From Rattus norvegicus (taxonomy: Eukaryota > Chordata > Mammalia > Rodentia > Muridae), in NCBI RefSeq assembly GCF_036323735.1, contig NC_086028.1, positions 25,651,001 through 25,715,000 of the forward strand: 64,000 nt of DNA, read 5' to 3'. Numbering within the stretch: position 1 is the first letter of the stretch; every line of letters begins with the position of its first letter. The notes beneath the pieces are model-generated. The model saw only the letters and a program-made list of their open reading frames with translations. It did not search any database and had not been told where the DNA came from. The translations under genes and the position numbers were made by a program. Shown one piece after another: positions 34,200 through 47,930 of this stretch.

Positions 34200-34770
34200 T
34201 TTTCTTTTTTCTCTTTTGTTGTTCACTGCAGCTCAGCCCCCTCTTTCTAAAAAACACAATGGAAAGTTAAAAAAACCTGCTTTCGTTCTTTACAGATAAT
34301 GAGGCGGTAGGTTTCTCTATAGTGTGCTTTATTACATTCTAGAGGGTTCTCTCTGAGTTTTGGCAATCTTTATCTTATTTTGCTTTTTTGAGAAACTTCT
34401 CGGATGTTACAATGAAGTTGGACCATGTAGTTTCTTGTTCCTCTACTAATTTTCTGAATTTGTTCTTGATAGATCAAGCTTGTAGCACCCTCATACTGTC
34501 ATCAGTGGCTTAAAATGGCATGTGTTTGGCAGAAAAAAAAGCAAAGTGCAGGGCTTGGAAAACCCATCTGCAGTGAACAGAATTTCGGGCTTCAGAATAG
34601 GGTGTGAAGGAACATGATTCTTAAAAATCAGTCTCTATAAGCCTCTTCTCTACCAGGTCAACAGAAAAATAATTATTCCGAACTCTTACTGGACTCTTTT
34701 TTCTGGGGTTGGGGTGGGGGAAGGGCGTGTCCTCAGGAGCAATGCACAGAATTAGTTCTCAGTTCTCGTG
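34200..34770. other. Sequence upstream of Ccng1, no gene recognised
   Basis: T-rich, then unique sequence between the p53 element and the repeat-rich intergenic block. Confidence 0.5.
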
Positions 34771-34775
34771 ACTGC

Positions 34776-34925
34776 TCTGTGTGTGTGGGTGTGTGGGTGT
34801 GTGAGTGTGTGGGTGGGGTGGGGGAGGGGAGTTGGGGTGATGAGGGTGTGGAGACTGGGTGTTCAGGACTTTGTCTAGTCCAGTGCATCTTTTGAAAACA
34901 AACAAACAAACAAACAAACAAAGAG
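34776..34925. repeat. GTGTGGGT-type minisatellite and (AAAC)n
   Basis: GTGTGTGGGT units at 34776-34830 and AAAC units at 34897-34921. Confidence 0.85.
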
Positions 34926-34974
34926 CCCAGTCAGCTGGCCACCCACAAAGGTCATTAACTATACAAGTGTTGTT

Positions 34975-35125
34975 TTATGTGAGACAGGGTCTTTATGTAG
35001 TCCAAGCTGTCCCAGAACTCCTTATGTATGTAGACTAGTCTGGCCTTGAACTCAGAGATTCACCTGCCTCTGACCTACCCAGTTCTGGGAATGAAAACAT
35101 GCACTATCATGCTTGGCCTTTTCTC
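34975..35125 (-). repeat. B1 SINE
   Basis: gagacagggtctttatgtag and ctggccttgaactcagagat. Confidence 0.8.
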
Positions 35126-35159
35126 TTTAATTTAAAAAAAAATTGTTGTTGTTGTTTTT

Positions 35160-35335
35160 AAAATTATGTCTGGAGTGTGTGGGTGAGGTGGGGTAGGTGC
35201 ACTGGAGTGTGGCTGCCCACAGAGACCAGAGATCTGGGGTTCAAGGCACTTGTGAGTTGACCAGGGAACTGTGTTCATTGGAATCCCTGGTGCTGTCAAA
35301 TCTACAAAAGCAGTAAGCGTTCTGGTGGTGTGAAT
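35160..35335 (-). repeat. B2/B3-like SINE, diverged
   Basis: ggtgcactggagtgtggctg and agaccagagatctggggttc resemble the minus B3 body. Confidence 0.45.
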
Positions 35336-35339
35336 AAAA

Positions 35340-35695
35340 ACAGCTCCCATGAGTTCATAGGGAGTGGCACTATTAGAAGGTGTCGCCCTGATGGAGTAGA
35401 TGTGGCTCTGTGGGAGAAAGTGCTTCAGTAGCAGGTGGCTTTGAGGCCTCTGAAGTTCAAAACCAGGCCTGCTGGCTCACTTGCTCTTCCTGCTGCCTGT
35501 GGAACCAGACACAGAGCTCTCGGCTCCTTCTCCAGGACCATGTCTGCCTGCACGCTGCTGTGCTTCCTGCCAAGACAGTAATGGACTAAACCTCTGAAAC
35601 TGTAGCCAACCCCAGTGAAGTGTTTTCCTTTGTAACAGTTGCTGTGAGGGTGGTGTCTGTTCACGGCAATAAAATCCCAACTAAGACGTGCTCTA
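35340..35695 (+). repeat. Rodent dispersed repeat (family A), copy 2
   Basis: Same family and orientation as 1080-1440 (ccatgtctgcctgcacgctg; gttgctgtgagggtggtgtc). Confidence 0.7.
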
Positions 35696-35980
35696 ACCAG
35701 TGAGCCATCTCTCGACTCCCTTTCCTTCGTTTCGGTTTCTATCTTGGTTTCTCAAAAGTAGGCAGTAAAAAAATATCTGAATCATATATAAGTGGGAGGA
35801 TTCAATGCTGGAAAGCATGTGTTAAACGGTAGCCTTTTCTTATTAACTTCGTTTGTTCTTAAGTGCTTTATGTAAATAGTTGGTTCTGCTTATTCTTTGA
35901 TTGGTCTTCTCAACCTAGAAAGAAGATCAGGGTGTTAGAACTGCTTAATACTAATAAGAATTTTCAAATTGCTTTAATTA

Positions 35981-36096
35981 CTTTCTACATCTTTTTTTTT
36001 TCCCCCTCGGGAGCTGAGGACCGAACCCAGGGCCTTGTGCTTGCTAGGCAAGCGCTCTACCACTGAGCTAAATCCCCAACCCTTTCTACATCTTTT
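35981..36096 (-). mobile_element. ID SINE with 15-bp target-site duplications
   Basis: ID body 35996-36081 between ctttctacatctttt at 35981-35995 and 36082-36096. Inserted at the tail edge of a B2. Confidence 0.93.
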
Positions 36097-36268
36097 TAAA
36101 AAAGATTTATTTATTTATTATATATAAGTACACGTTAGCTGTCTTCAGACACACCAGAAGAGGGCATCGGATCTCATTACAGATGGTTGTGAGCCACCAT
36201 GTGGTTGCTGGGTTTTGAGCTCAGTACCTCCTGTGGTTCTTAACCACTGAGCCATCTCTTTGGCCTCT
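36097..36268 (-). repeat. B2 SINE
   Basis: gagccaccatgtggttgctg and ttaaccactgagccatctct. Confidence 0.88.
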
Positions 36269-36714
36269 TATGTTTAAAATTCCTGTTGAGAACTGTTGGC
36301 AGAACGTTATGTGTTAAAAAATATTTTCTCTCAGGATCCCATGTTTTCTTTTTTTATCCACTCTCAGTTCTTTACGTGAAAATTATTTCACTGATGCTAA
36401 AGAAATGAACATAATAGACATTCTTTGCTTATTTCTCCTCTGCTATTTCAATAAAAAACATGTTATTTTCATTTTTAATTATGTAGATATGTGTGTGTAT
36501 GTGTGGCGGTTTGCACAATGCCGTAGGAGGTGGGGAGGGCGATGTTGGAGCTCTGCAGCTACAACATAGGTGCTCTTAATTTTGGAGCTGTTGCTCCAAC
36601 CTCTGTTGTTAAGTATGAATATCTTGTTTTTGACCATTTCATATACATTTAGTGTGTGATCAAATCTACTTTCTATTGCTGCTCTCCTTGCCACATAGGT
36701 TTTCAACTAGTCCC

Positions 36715-36767
<53 letters not shown>
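36715..36767. repeat. (GT)n microsatellite
   Basis: About 25 GT units. Confidence 0.97.
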
Positions 36768-36768
<1 letters not shown>

Positions 36769-36879
36769 GGTCTTGTGAACACAGCCACAAATGCTGTGAC
36801 TTCCTGATTGCAATGGACATGTCACAAGCAGAGGATAGCATTTCATGACACCACCCTCCTTCAATTCTGAAAGTCTTTC

Positions 36880-36880
<1 letters not shown>

Positions 36881-36935
<55 letters not shown>

Positions 36936-36942
36936 GTCTGTC
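36881..36942. repeat. (CT)n then (TGTC)n microsatellite
   Basis: About 25 CT units ending in tgtctgtctgtc. Confidence 0.97.
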
Positions 36943-37309
36943 TCAGTGTTCCGGGCCTTGGAGAGGTTGTTACAGAACTCCTGCTCAGAGCTGAGTACTT
37001 TATACTCGCTTTTTCTCAATACCTTAATCAGTTAAGAATCTCTGCTTTAACTATAGCCTACATCGAAAGAGACTTTTCTGACCAAGGCTGAGAGAAGTTT
37101 TGGTCTATGATACACCACTGCAATTTTGATTCAGTAATATTGAAATAGAGACCATCTTTTGAGTAATTTAAAAGAGTTGCAGAATTTAAAATGAGCAATT
37201 ATTTATTCTTGTAAACGTATGAAGACAAGTATTTCATTATAACCCATGCCCAGAAAGACAAGTATGGTCTGTATTCACTTAGAAGTCCATATTAGCCGTT
37301 AAGTAGATG

Positions 37310-38300
37310 ATAATCAAACTATAATCCACAGACCCAGAGAGTCTGGTAAACAGGAGGGACCTAGTGGGGATGCTTGGGTCTCCCTGAGAAGGGGAAATAG
37401 ATTCTGCAGATGGACTGGGGGATGGGTGGGCATGGGAGAGGGAACAATCAGGTAGGGGGGATGGAAAGAGAGAGTGTGGTGAAACAGCTGGGATGGGGGG
37501 GCCATTGGAAGGGAATGGTGAGAAAACCTAGTGTAGTGGAAACTTCTTGGAATCTATGAGGATGGCCTCTTCAGGACTCCTAGAAATGGAGGATATCGAG
37601 TCTGAAATGGCCATCTGGTAACCAGGTAAAACTTCCACTGGTGAGACTAGGTTGCATTTGGTTGAGTTGTTGGTGCAGGGGGGTCCCATAGAGATCCCTA
37701 AACAACATGGGCTGATGCTGGGACGGAAGGTCGGCCATTCTCTGAAAACTGACATCGGGGCTCCATTGCTGGGGGCAATATCCTCCATCAGGTCCCCACC
37801 CTAAGATACTGGGAATCCTGTGGAAGAGGGGGAGGAAAGATTGCAGGAGTCAGAGGGATGGGGGACCAGGAGAACACGGCCCACTGAATCATCTTAGCAG
37901 GACTCATATGGGCTCACAGAGACTGAAGTGGCAGGCTTGGGCCTGCCTGGGTCTGTACCAGGTTCTCTGTGTATGCTATGGTTGTTAGCTTGGCATTTTT
38001 GTGGGGCTCTCAATAGTTGTATCTCTGGCTCTTTTTTTTCTGTTCTGGGCCTCTTTCCCTCATATTGAGTTGCCTTTGTCCAGCCTTGATATAAGGGTTT
38101 TGCATTGTCTTGTTTTGTCATGTTTGGTTGTTGTCTCTTGGAGGCCTGCTTAGAGGCCGTTCCTCAAGGGAAACAGACAAGGAACGGATCTTGGGGAGAG
38201 AGGAGGTGGAGGCAGCTGGGAGAAGTGGAGGGAGGGGAAACTGTGGTTGGGGTGTAAGGCATAAGAGAAGAATCTATTTTTAATAATGATTAAAAAATAT
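37310..38300 (+). mobile_element. Lx-type L1 3' end (plus)
   Basis: Long G-rich 3'UTR-like sequence (gacccagagagtctggtaaa; gaaacagctgggatgggggg), the sense version of the older rodent L1 3' region. No open frame. Confidence 0.65.
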
Positions 38301-38854
38301 CTTTTAAAAGCTCTCTGCTTTCTTGACTGTAGATGCCAGGTGACCAGCTGCTTCAAGCTTCTGTTGCCTTGTCCTCCCTGTTATGGTGGTGACCTTGACC
38401 TGTGAGCCCAAACTAACCCTTTCCCTATTAAGTTGCCTTTGTCAGAGTACTTCTGTAACAGCAACAAGAATAACAACAACAAAAAGAAAAGAATACGAGA
38501 AAGGAGAGGAAAAAAAATAAGCCAAGACAATGCCCAATGCCTCCCTGACTCAGGGAGATAAATCTCTAATTGGTTCTGTAGGCGTCCATCCTGGAAGGGG
38601 CTCTTCCTTTCTTCCTACTGCACACACACATGTGAGTACCTTAGTCTTGATTCATTCCCCTTCATAAACACCCAAAACTTCCAGGCCTTAGCCTGACCAT
38701 GTCTGATGAAGGCCAAGGAAGTTGAGGCCCAGAAGAGCTCAGCGCGTCCCTTCCGCCTGCTTTCTAACACATCGCGGTTTCCGGTTTCCTCTACAGCCCT
38801 AGTTTTCCTCTAGGGAATCTGCTTCGTTTTATTCATTAGCAGATAGCTGACCTT
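38301..38854. other. Intergenic, no gene recognised
   Basis: Unique sequence with small simple repeats (AAC/AACAAC near 38462-38480). Confidence 0.5.
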
Positions 38855-38983
38855 AATTCTTTCTCTCTCTCTCTTTTTTTTTTCTTTTCTTTTTTTCGGA
38901 GCTGGGGACAGAACCCAGGGCCTTGCGCTTGCTAGGCAAGCGCTCTACCACTGAGCTAAATCCCCAACCCCAATTCTTTCTCT
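38855..38983 (-). mobile_element. ID SINE with 12-bp target-site duplications
   Basis: ID with long T tract between aattctttctct at 38855-38866 and 38972-38983. The TCTC-rich flank makes the exact length uncertain. Confidence 0.92.
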
Positions 38984-40544
38984 TTAATCGCTCTTTCCTA
39001 TCTGTGTGTTGTACTCAAAAAAGGGACCTGGTGGTCAGAACCTTCGTTCTCTAGGTTGATAGTAAACCGGTGAGGACCTTTTGGAGTCAGACCACCACTC
39101 AGCTTATTGTCTTACTGCTGTCATTTCCTCCTCTTTCTTGTCTCTGGTTTTGTTTGTTTCTTTTGTTTGGCTTTGTTTTTATTTGCCTCTTGCCTTTCTC
39201 TCCCCACACTCCAAATTTCTCAATACTCCTTGAATGCCAAGATTGTTTCCTTTCCTTGGACTTACAGACAGATGGGAACTAACATGTAAGTACTGGGAAT
39301 TAAATAGGGGTCTTTTGACAAAGCATCCGGTGTTCTTAACCAAGAAGCCATCTCTCTAACCCTCCAAGTTTTACATATGCTGAAGTGTTCGCTTGAGCCC
39401 CTCCCTTCCCACTGTAGTTTGAAGGTTTTGACTAGAAGCTTCTGTGATCATAGTACCGCTTGCATCAAGATCAATAGGCTTGTGGCCATTAATTAATCGC
39501 CTTGCGTTAGATGAAGCTTCAGACTGATTCGACAGTTACATGCTTCACCCCACTCCCCACCCCCCATGGCCTTCTTGACCATTATTTAAACAATTCTTGC
39601 TTGTCTTTGAAAAGGAAATGATCTCTCCTTACATGTCCACTTTCTGCCTCTTGCCTGATCCCTGAACCCTGCAGAGTGATTCTCATTTTCATTGGTCTGT
39701 TTTACTGTCTTGCTCATGTTGGCCAGGGTCCTCATTTCCTCTAGGGATATCCACGCATCCTTGCACACCAGGCTGGACTGGAAGGAATGAAGCTTTGCTG
39801 GACAGGTGGGTTAGCAGCAACTCAGTCGATGTGAGTGCAGGAAAAACGGCATTGTCCACACTGGGTTTTCAGTGATACAGTTCTGGTTATTGGGAGTAAC
39901 ATGGGCAATATAAACCTTGAGGGGTGGGTAGGGGCTTGGGGGGGGGGGTGAGTGTATATTATTGGCTGGGACTAAGGTCCTGGGAATGCTTCATTTGCAT
40001 GAAGAGGAATTCCGGGAGCTCAATGCACATGCCCATATAAGGAGAGAGGAAGTTTTATCCTGAAACCATCGGGTTATCTGATTTCCTCGAGGGTGGCGGA
40101 GGTAAGGATATGGAAGGCTATGTGAGCTGGAACATGCAGGCTCACAGCAAGGAGGAAGCAGGCCTATTCCTGATAGTCTCAGGACAAGATTTCCGGGGTT
40201 TGGACATGTCTTGACCTTGCTCTTGCTCAGGACTGTCTCCCTGGGTCACACAGCTTTCCAGACCCCACATGTTCATACATTTTATTTTCATGGCAAAATC
40301 AGGTATTGTTAATTTTCTCCCTGGAATATATTTCCTTGATCCCAAAAGCTGATTCCTTTCTGAGATTCCCCCCTCTTGATTTAAGTCTTTTTATATTTTT
40401 CTTTAGCATCAAGAGTATAACTTTGCATAGCATTCACCACTGGTCTCTTTCCTTGATGTTTAAAATATATATATTTGTTTATTCTTTGAGAATTTCAGAC
40501 ATGTGTGTATTTTTATCATTGCATGTTTCAGCTTTCATTTCTCT
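38984..40544. other. Intergenic, no gene recognised
   Basis: Unique sequence with a weak B3-like end near 39275-39365 and a G run at about 39938-39948. Small open frames look accidental. Confidence 0.5.
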
Positions 40545-40655
40545 CTTTTAAAAATGGAACTCTCTGTGTAACTCAGGCTGTCCTCACAGTAATCCTCCTG
40601 CCTTAGTTTCCCGAGTGCTAGGATTGGGGACATGATCACTATGCAGCTGTCTGGT
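40545..40655 (-). repeat. B1-like SINE fragment
   Basis: ctgtgtaactcaggctgtcc and gtgctaggattggggacatg. Confidence 0.5.
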
Positions 40656-41122
40656 TTTATTTTAAAGACACACAGCAATGTGGGATGTTACCCTACTTCA
40701 GACTTTTCTCCTCTGCTCTCAATACCTACCACTGGGATTCTGAGGGAGAGCATTCTCCATTGGCCTCAGCTAGCAGCAGAAACGGACAGCTGCAGGAAGG
40801 CTGGGCCTCACAACCACAGCTTGAAGCAGTGAAAGGCAACGAACTTAGGACTTGCTGAGTACCAGGTATGCACAAGGTATACCAACATACCTGCAGGCAA
40901 AGCTTCCAACACATAAAATAACAAACTAATTTTACTTGGATAGATACTAAAAAATAGAATGCCACTAATTGTTTTATAAATGTTGTTTCATGTGACTATT
41001 TTATATTTATAGTTTACATTTTCAAATTATTCAAAGTACTCTTATTTATTTATTTATTTATTTAACATCCCAAACGTTACCCCTCCCCCACCTCCCTGGT
41101 TCTGGATTTTTAAAATATTTCC

Positions 41123-41149
41123 TTGGGCTGAAGAGATGTATCACCAGTT
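41123..41149 (+). repeat. Host B-type SINE, left piece (split)
   Basis: gggctgaagagatgtatcac is a diverged B2/B4 head. The right piece resumes after 41694 (cttgcagaggatacaagttt). It is the acceptor of three later SINE insertions. Confidence 0.65.
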
Positions 41150-41694
<545 letters not shown>

Positions 41695-42190
41695 CTTGCA
41701 GAGGATACAAGTTTGAAATCTAGCATCGATGGGTGTCAGGTAGCTCACAAGTGCCCTCTTCTGGACACTATTAGCACCTGCACACACTTGTGCTCAAATC
41801 AACCCCCCTCCCACCGTCTCCCTATCCCTGCACCCGCCCCTCCCACGAATGCATGCATGTACACACAATTAAATGTAAAATGATATAAATCCTAGAATCA
41901 ACCCTTACATATTTCTAGTAGGAGATGCGAACTAGCATATTACTTATGGAAAGCAGAATGGAGAGGCTTCAAAAAATTTAAACTATGGCATGATATTACA
42001 GCCAAAATAAAGGAAATGAGTACGGTGAGGACACATTTGCATGTTCATGCTCATTACAGTGTTATAACGTGATCTCTCTGATCAAGTGTCCACAAGTGAT
42101 GAGTAGATAAAGAAACACGACACACACTCGTGCACTCACGCATACACACATGTAGCTAACATGTCTTTATGTGGTGCACCCTCCTCCTCC
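41695..42190 (+). other. Host SINE right piece, then intergenic sequence
   Basis: B-type SINE remainder to about 41800 (gcaggatac.. to tcttctggacac), C-rich tail, then unnamed AT-rich sequence, possibly old L1. Confidence 0.5.
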
Positions 42191-42194
42191 TTCT

Positions 42195-42392
42195 TTTAAA
42201 GATGTATTGATTGATTGATTGTATATTGGTGCCTTGCCTTGCATGTACATCTGTGTAATGTGTCCCTGCAGTGGCTGCAAAGGTCAGAAGAGAGTGTCAG
42301 ATCCCCTGAACTATAGTTACAGTGTATATTAACACCCAGGTCCTTTGTAAGAGCAGATGGTACTCTTAACTGCTGACTCATCTCTCCCTTAC
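42195..42392 (-). repeat. B2/B3-like SINE, diverged
   Basis: TTGA simple repeat edge (gattgattgattg) then agagtgtcagatcccctgaa and taactgctgactcatctctc. Confidence 0.65.
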
Positions 42393-43335
42393 ATGATTAA
42401 CAACCCCTTGAGAATTGCTTCCTCCCTGACTTGTGTTCATGGGATAATTTCAACGTCATGGACAAAGGAATGTCACTTCCACATAGGAAATCTAGGTTCA
42501 AAAGCATGACTTGGTAGGTTTTTTTTTTTTCCCCGTTAAACTAAACCCATTCTCTGAGTTGTCAGCATTTTCAGAGAGCCATTTTATAGTAAGATTTTAA
42601 GGACTAGTTGATGCAAATACTTCTTGGCATACAGCTTCTTAACATGAAGGATTGAAAGACAGAATAGCCCCTGTTATGTAATTCCTGGTGGTGAGTGTGA
42701 TAACCTCTTGGGGTCAGATGATTGCTCCTGTTTTAAACTTCATTTTCAAACAGGGAAACTCATAAGGACATCTTGTGTGGATCAAAGCAAATACATTCGC
42801 TTCGGAGCACGGAGACTGGGTTCTTCCTTTTACGAGCTTGCAGTTCATCAGCAGCAGGCTGCTTTGATTGCTCCCCACCCAAGGCACAAAAATGTCACAT
42901 TTTTCATTTGATCACTGAAAGTTTGGATCCTGTGATCAACATCTCCCAATTTCCCTCACACGCCAGTCTGCGGTAACCACCTTCTACTATTCTGGGAATC
43001 TAACACGCGGAATTGTGACTACAGTAAGTTATGTAAAGAAAATGAAGTTTATATAAGCCTGCATGAGCACGCAAGAACTTTTCTGCCTCCAATTCACATT
43101 TTTTTTCTCGAATCAAGTGAGAAAACTTGCTAATATTTGAACTTGAAACATCTCTCTAATCAGATATTGATTATACTCTGTTTCAAAATATTTCTCTGAT
43201 CTGTTATTGATTACACTCTATTTTTCTTCTACTCTTAATCTTGATTCATTGAATAAATGAAAAGATGTTTCCTATAAGCTCTCTGACTCACAGTAAATTT
43301 TTAGTTTTTGGAAAATATTTTCCTTTTATATATCT
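42393..43335. other. Intergenic, no gene recognised
   Basis: Unique sequence. Near-duplicate short phrases at about 43145-43225 (catctctctaatcagatatt versus atttctctgatctgttattg) suggest an old local duplication. Confidence 0.45.
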
Positions 43336-43340
43336 GTATA

Positions 43341-43343
<3 letters not shown>

Positions 43344-43379
<36 letters not shown>

Positions 43380-43560
43380 ATGTGTAGATATGCACATGTG
43401 TGTGCATGTGCACATGGAAACTGGAAGAGAGTGTTAGATTCCCTGGAACCAAAGGTACAGGCAGTTGTGAGTCAACTTTTGTGGACAATGGGGACTGAAC
43501 TCAGGTATTCTGTAAGAATAACAAGTGTTCTTAGCCACAGAGCCTTCTCGGAAGCCTGAT
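43344..43560. repeat. (GT)n followed by B3-like SINE
   Basis: About 17 GT units at 43344-43378, then a minus B3 body ending ttagccacagagccttctcg. Confidence 0.75.
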
Positions 43561-43649
43561 TCACTACACATTTTTGAAAAGGATGACATTTACATAGCCA
43601 GTATTACTTGAGTCATTTTTCCCCCAACAAGGGGTGATCTAAAGAAAGG

Positions 43650-43800
43650 CATGTCCATATGTGCCAAAAGGAGGGGGGGCAAACCTGTAATCTCAGTGGG
43701 GAAGCTGCGGCAGGAGGATTGCACGAATGAGTTTAACCTGGATTACATAGCCAGTCTGGGCACTATTTTATTTTTAAACCCCACCTCAATACCAAATCAA
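43650..43800 (+). repeat. B1-like SINE, diverged
   Basis: cctgtaatctcagtggggaa and gattacatagccagtctggg. Confidence 0.5.
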
Positions 43801-43993
43801 ATATCAAAATCAATAATAAAAGAAAAAAGAGAAAGAAAAAGAAAAAAGTTGGAGGAAACACCTGTGCCCAGTGCAACTTGTCTTCTTCTCTCTTGAGATG
43901 AAGGTCAAAACGGAAAAGAATTTAATGAGTCAATGGACACATGAGTCTTTCTGGCTGGGCTTTCCCTCACCTGAATGTGCTTTCCATACACGA

Positions 43994-43994
43994 C

Positions 43995-44034
<40 letters not shown>

Positions 44035-44132
44035 CATACATATATACATATACATATATGTACATATAGTCTTATATATATATCCATAAATATTTATACA
44101 CACACATATATATCTATATATATCTCCACTCT
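43994..44132. repeat. (TA)n-rich microsatellite
   Basis: TATATA and TACATA units with interruptions. Confidence 0.95.
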
Positions 44133-44169
44133 CAATGATCATACTGATTTATGATTTTCAAATTATCTT

Positions 44170-44489
44170 TTAAAAAGAGTTCAATTGACATAGTATAAGC
44201 TTCACTTACCTATCTGTTCAATTCAGTGGATTTTACTATATTCTCAGAACTGTGGAATTCCTACATAGGCTCAGTTGGGGGCATCTCTCACCATTCAGAG
44301 AAACCCAACTCCTATTACTTATCCCTCCAGACCCATAGATGGAGGCTACCAACAATCTACCTCGTGACTCTGTATGTTTGTCTGTTCTGCACGTTAGTAT
44401 AAATGGGATCATATAATATGAAGTCTTTTGTTATTGGATTGCTTCACTGAATAATGCTTATCCGGCTCCTTCATGCCATAGTGTATCAG
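44170..44489 (+). mobile_element. Old mammalian L1 (L1M-type) 3' fragment, interrupted
   Basis: Phrases such as aatgggatcatataatatga and gtgtatcagcatttcattc match the old L1M 3' region. It resumes after 45800 (aaaatcctgttgcacacagc), so the Gapdh copy landed in it. Confidence 0.6.
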
Positions 44490-45848
<1,359 letters not shown>

Positions 45849-45929
45849 TCATTATTAGTTACACCACATTTACACACAAATTTCGTATGCGTATACATTT
45901 TAAAAATATTTGTGTGTTTTTTTTATTTG

Positions 45930-46117
45930 TGTGATGTATGTGCTTCCACATTACTTGAGTGCAGTGCCCAGGGATGCCAAAACTGGGTATCCAATCCCAC
46001 AGAGCTAGAGTCATGGGCCACCATAGTGAACCATTTGGCATGGATGCTGCAACAAAGCTTCCTTCTTCTGCAAGGGCAGCCTGAGCTCTTAACCGCTGCG
46101 CTCTCTCTCCAGCCCCT
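45930..46117 (-). repeat. B3/B4-like SINE
   Basis: gtgcagtgcccagggatgcc and ttaaccgctgcgctctctct. Confidence 0.7.
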
Positions 46118-46624
46118 GTTTTATTCACTCAGATACTATTATAAATAGAATTCCTTTCTTCATTTCCTTTTGGATTATTTGTTGCATCTTGATATGCAAC
46201 TGATCTTTTTTTGTTTTTCTGACATCTTGCAACACCCGAGTTTATTATACTGATTTTTCTTGTGTGAAATCATCAGAATATTTTTCTCCATACACAAATG
46301 TGCAAATGCACATTTTTTTTTCCTTTATAATTGCAACTCTGTGTTTGTCAGGGAAATAGCTGTCACACGGTCTACAAAGTCCTGCAGTTTGCTGTCTGCA
46401 GGCTGGAGAAGTGAGAAAGCAGGCAGTGCCTCAGTCTATATCTTAAGGTCTGAGAACCGGAGAAACAAGGAGTATCTGCTGTAAGAATGGAGTCCAGAGC
46501 CAATAACCAGGAGCTTCTATGTTCAAGAGCAAGAGGCAATCAATGCCTAAGAATACAGAGCTTGCCCATCCTCCTTCCCCTCTCTTCTTCCACTTCTCTC
46601 CCTCCCTTGCCTCTTAGCTTTTAA

Positions 46625-46950
46625 AGACTTTTGAAATTATGTGCACGTGTGCACGTCTGTACTTAGGTGAATACAAGTGGCAGAAAAGACCTTCAGATGG
46701 ATCTCCTGGAACTGGGGTTACAAGCAGTTGTTTATTGCCTCATGGGGGGTGGGTGCTGGGAAACCTCAGATCCTTTCTTTCTTTTTTCTTTTGTCTTTTT
46801 TGTTCTTTTTTTCGGAGCTGGGGACCGAACCCAGGGCCTTGCGCTTCCTAGGCAAGCGCTCTACCACTGAGCTAAATCCCCAACCCCTCTCAGATCCTTT
46901 CAAAGAGAAGCAAGAGCTCTTAACTGCTGAGCTCTCTCTCCAGTCCCCAT
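46625..46950 (-). repeat. B3 SINE split by an ID
   Basis: Left part 46625-46764 (ggatctcctggaactggggt) and right part 46902-46950 (aactgctgagctctctctcc) surround the ID insertion. Confidence 0.75.
46765..46901 (-). mobile_element. ID SINE with 13-bp target-site duplications
   Basis: ID with TTTCTTTT-type tract between ctcagatcctttc at 46765-46777 and 46889-46901, within a B3 SINE. Confidence 0.94.
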
Positions 46951-47730
46951 AGTCTCTCAGTCCCTTTGCCCTGTCTCTCCTCAATCCCTTTCTTCTTCCC
47001 TTCTTTCCTTTATTCTTTCTTTTCTCCCTCTTCCTCTGCTTCTATTTGTTTCATCCGTGTATCCCTCAGCAGAAGGAATGATGCCCACGGGACTTGTAGG
47101 TGAAGATCTTCTGTTTTTCTTTTTATAGAATAAAATATAATGAAATTTGAACCAAGGAACTAAACAGACATGGCTGAAAATTAAATTATTTGTTAGTTCA
47201 AGTGCCTGCAAAGGAGCTACCCACATGGTAGCAGGATGCAGGTGAGCAGGAAGTTTAGGAAAGCCAGGAGGACTGGGACAGAGAGCTTGAGAACTGGTAA
47301 CACATAAGCTGTTATTGAAGTTATGTGGGAATAATTCAAAAGGTTTGGACAGGAAGCAAGGGGAATGACCTGGGAGAAGGAGGGTCGAAAAGATCAAGAA
47401 ACATGGGCAGAGATGCAGAAGAGAATGCTGTCCTTAAAGGTGAAGACAAGGTCCTACCAACGTTGACTAACTGATATATACCACTATTCTGTCAGTGTCT
47501 CCCACAGTGTAAAGACTTCAATAAGCTCTTTAGGACCCCATATAAAAATAGTGTGTAGCTCCTAATGCTTTATTATTATAAATGCAATGTAGAAATAAAA
47601 TTTTACTGTTCCAGTGACATCACTTCAGTATTTGTTTTACGGTTTGTATATTTCTTTTACATTTTATTTAGTCTTTTGTAATAATGTCATTTCCTTAAAC
47701 AGAATCACCTTTAGTAATAGGATTCTTTTT
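46951..47730. other. Intergenic, no gene recognised
   Basis: CT-rich at the left (46975-47040), then unique AT-rich sequence. Confidence 0.5.
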
Positions 47731-47734
47731 TAAA

Positions 47735-47855
47735 ATTTTATTTATTCACTTTATATTGTAATATCAGCCCTCCCTCTCTTCCCAGTACCCTCTCATGCAG
47801 ATCATTTCTCATTCCCTTCTCCCTTTCTCTTCTGAGAAGGGAGAGGCCCCCTCTG

Positions 47856-47930
<75 letters not shown>

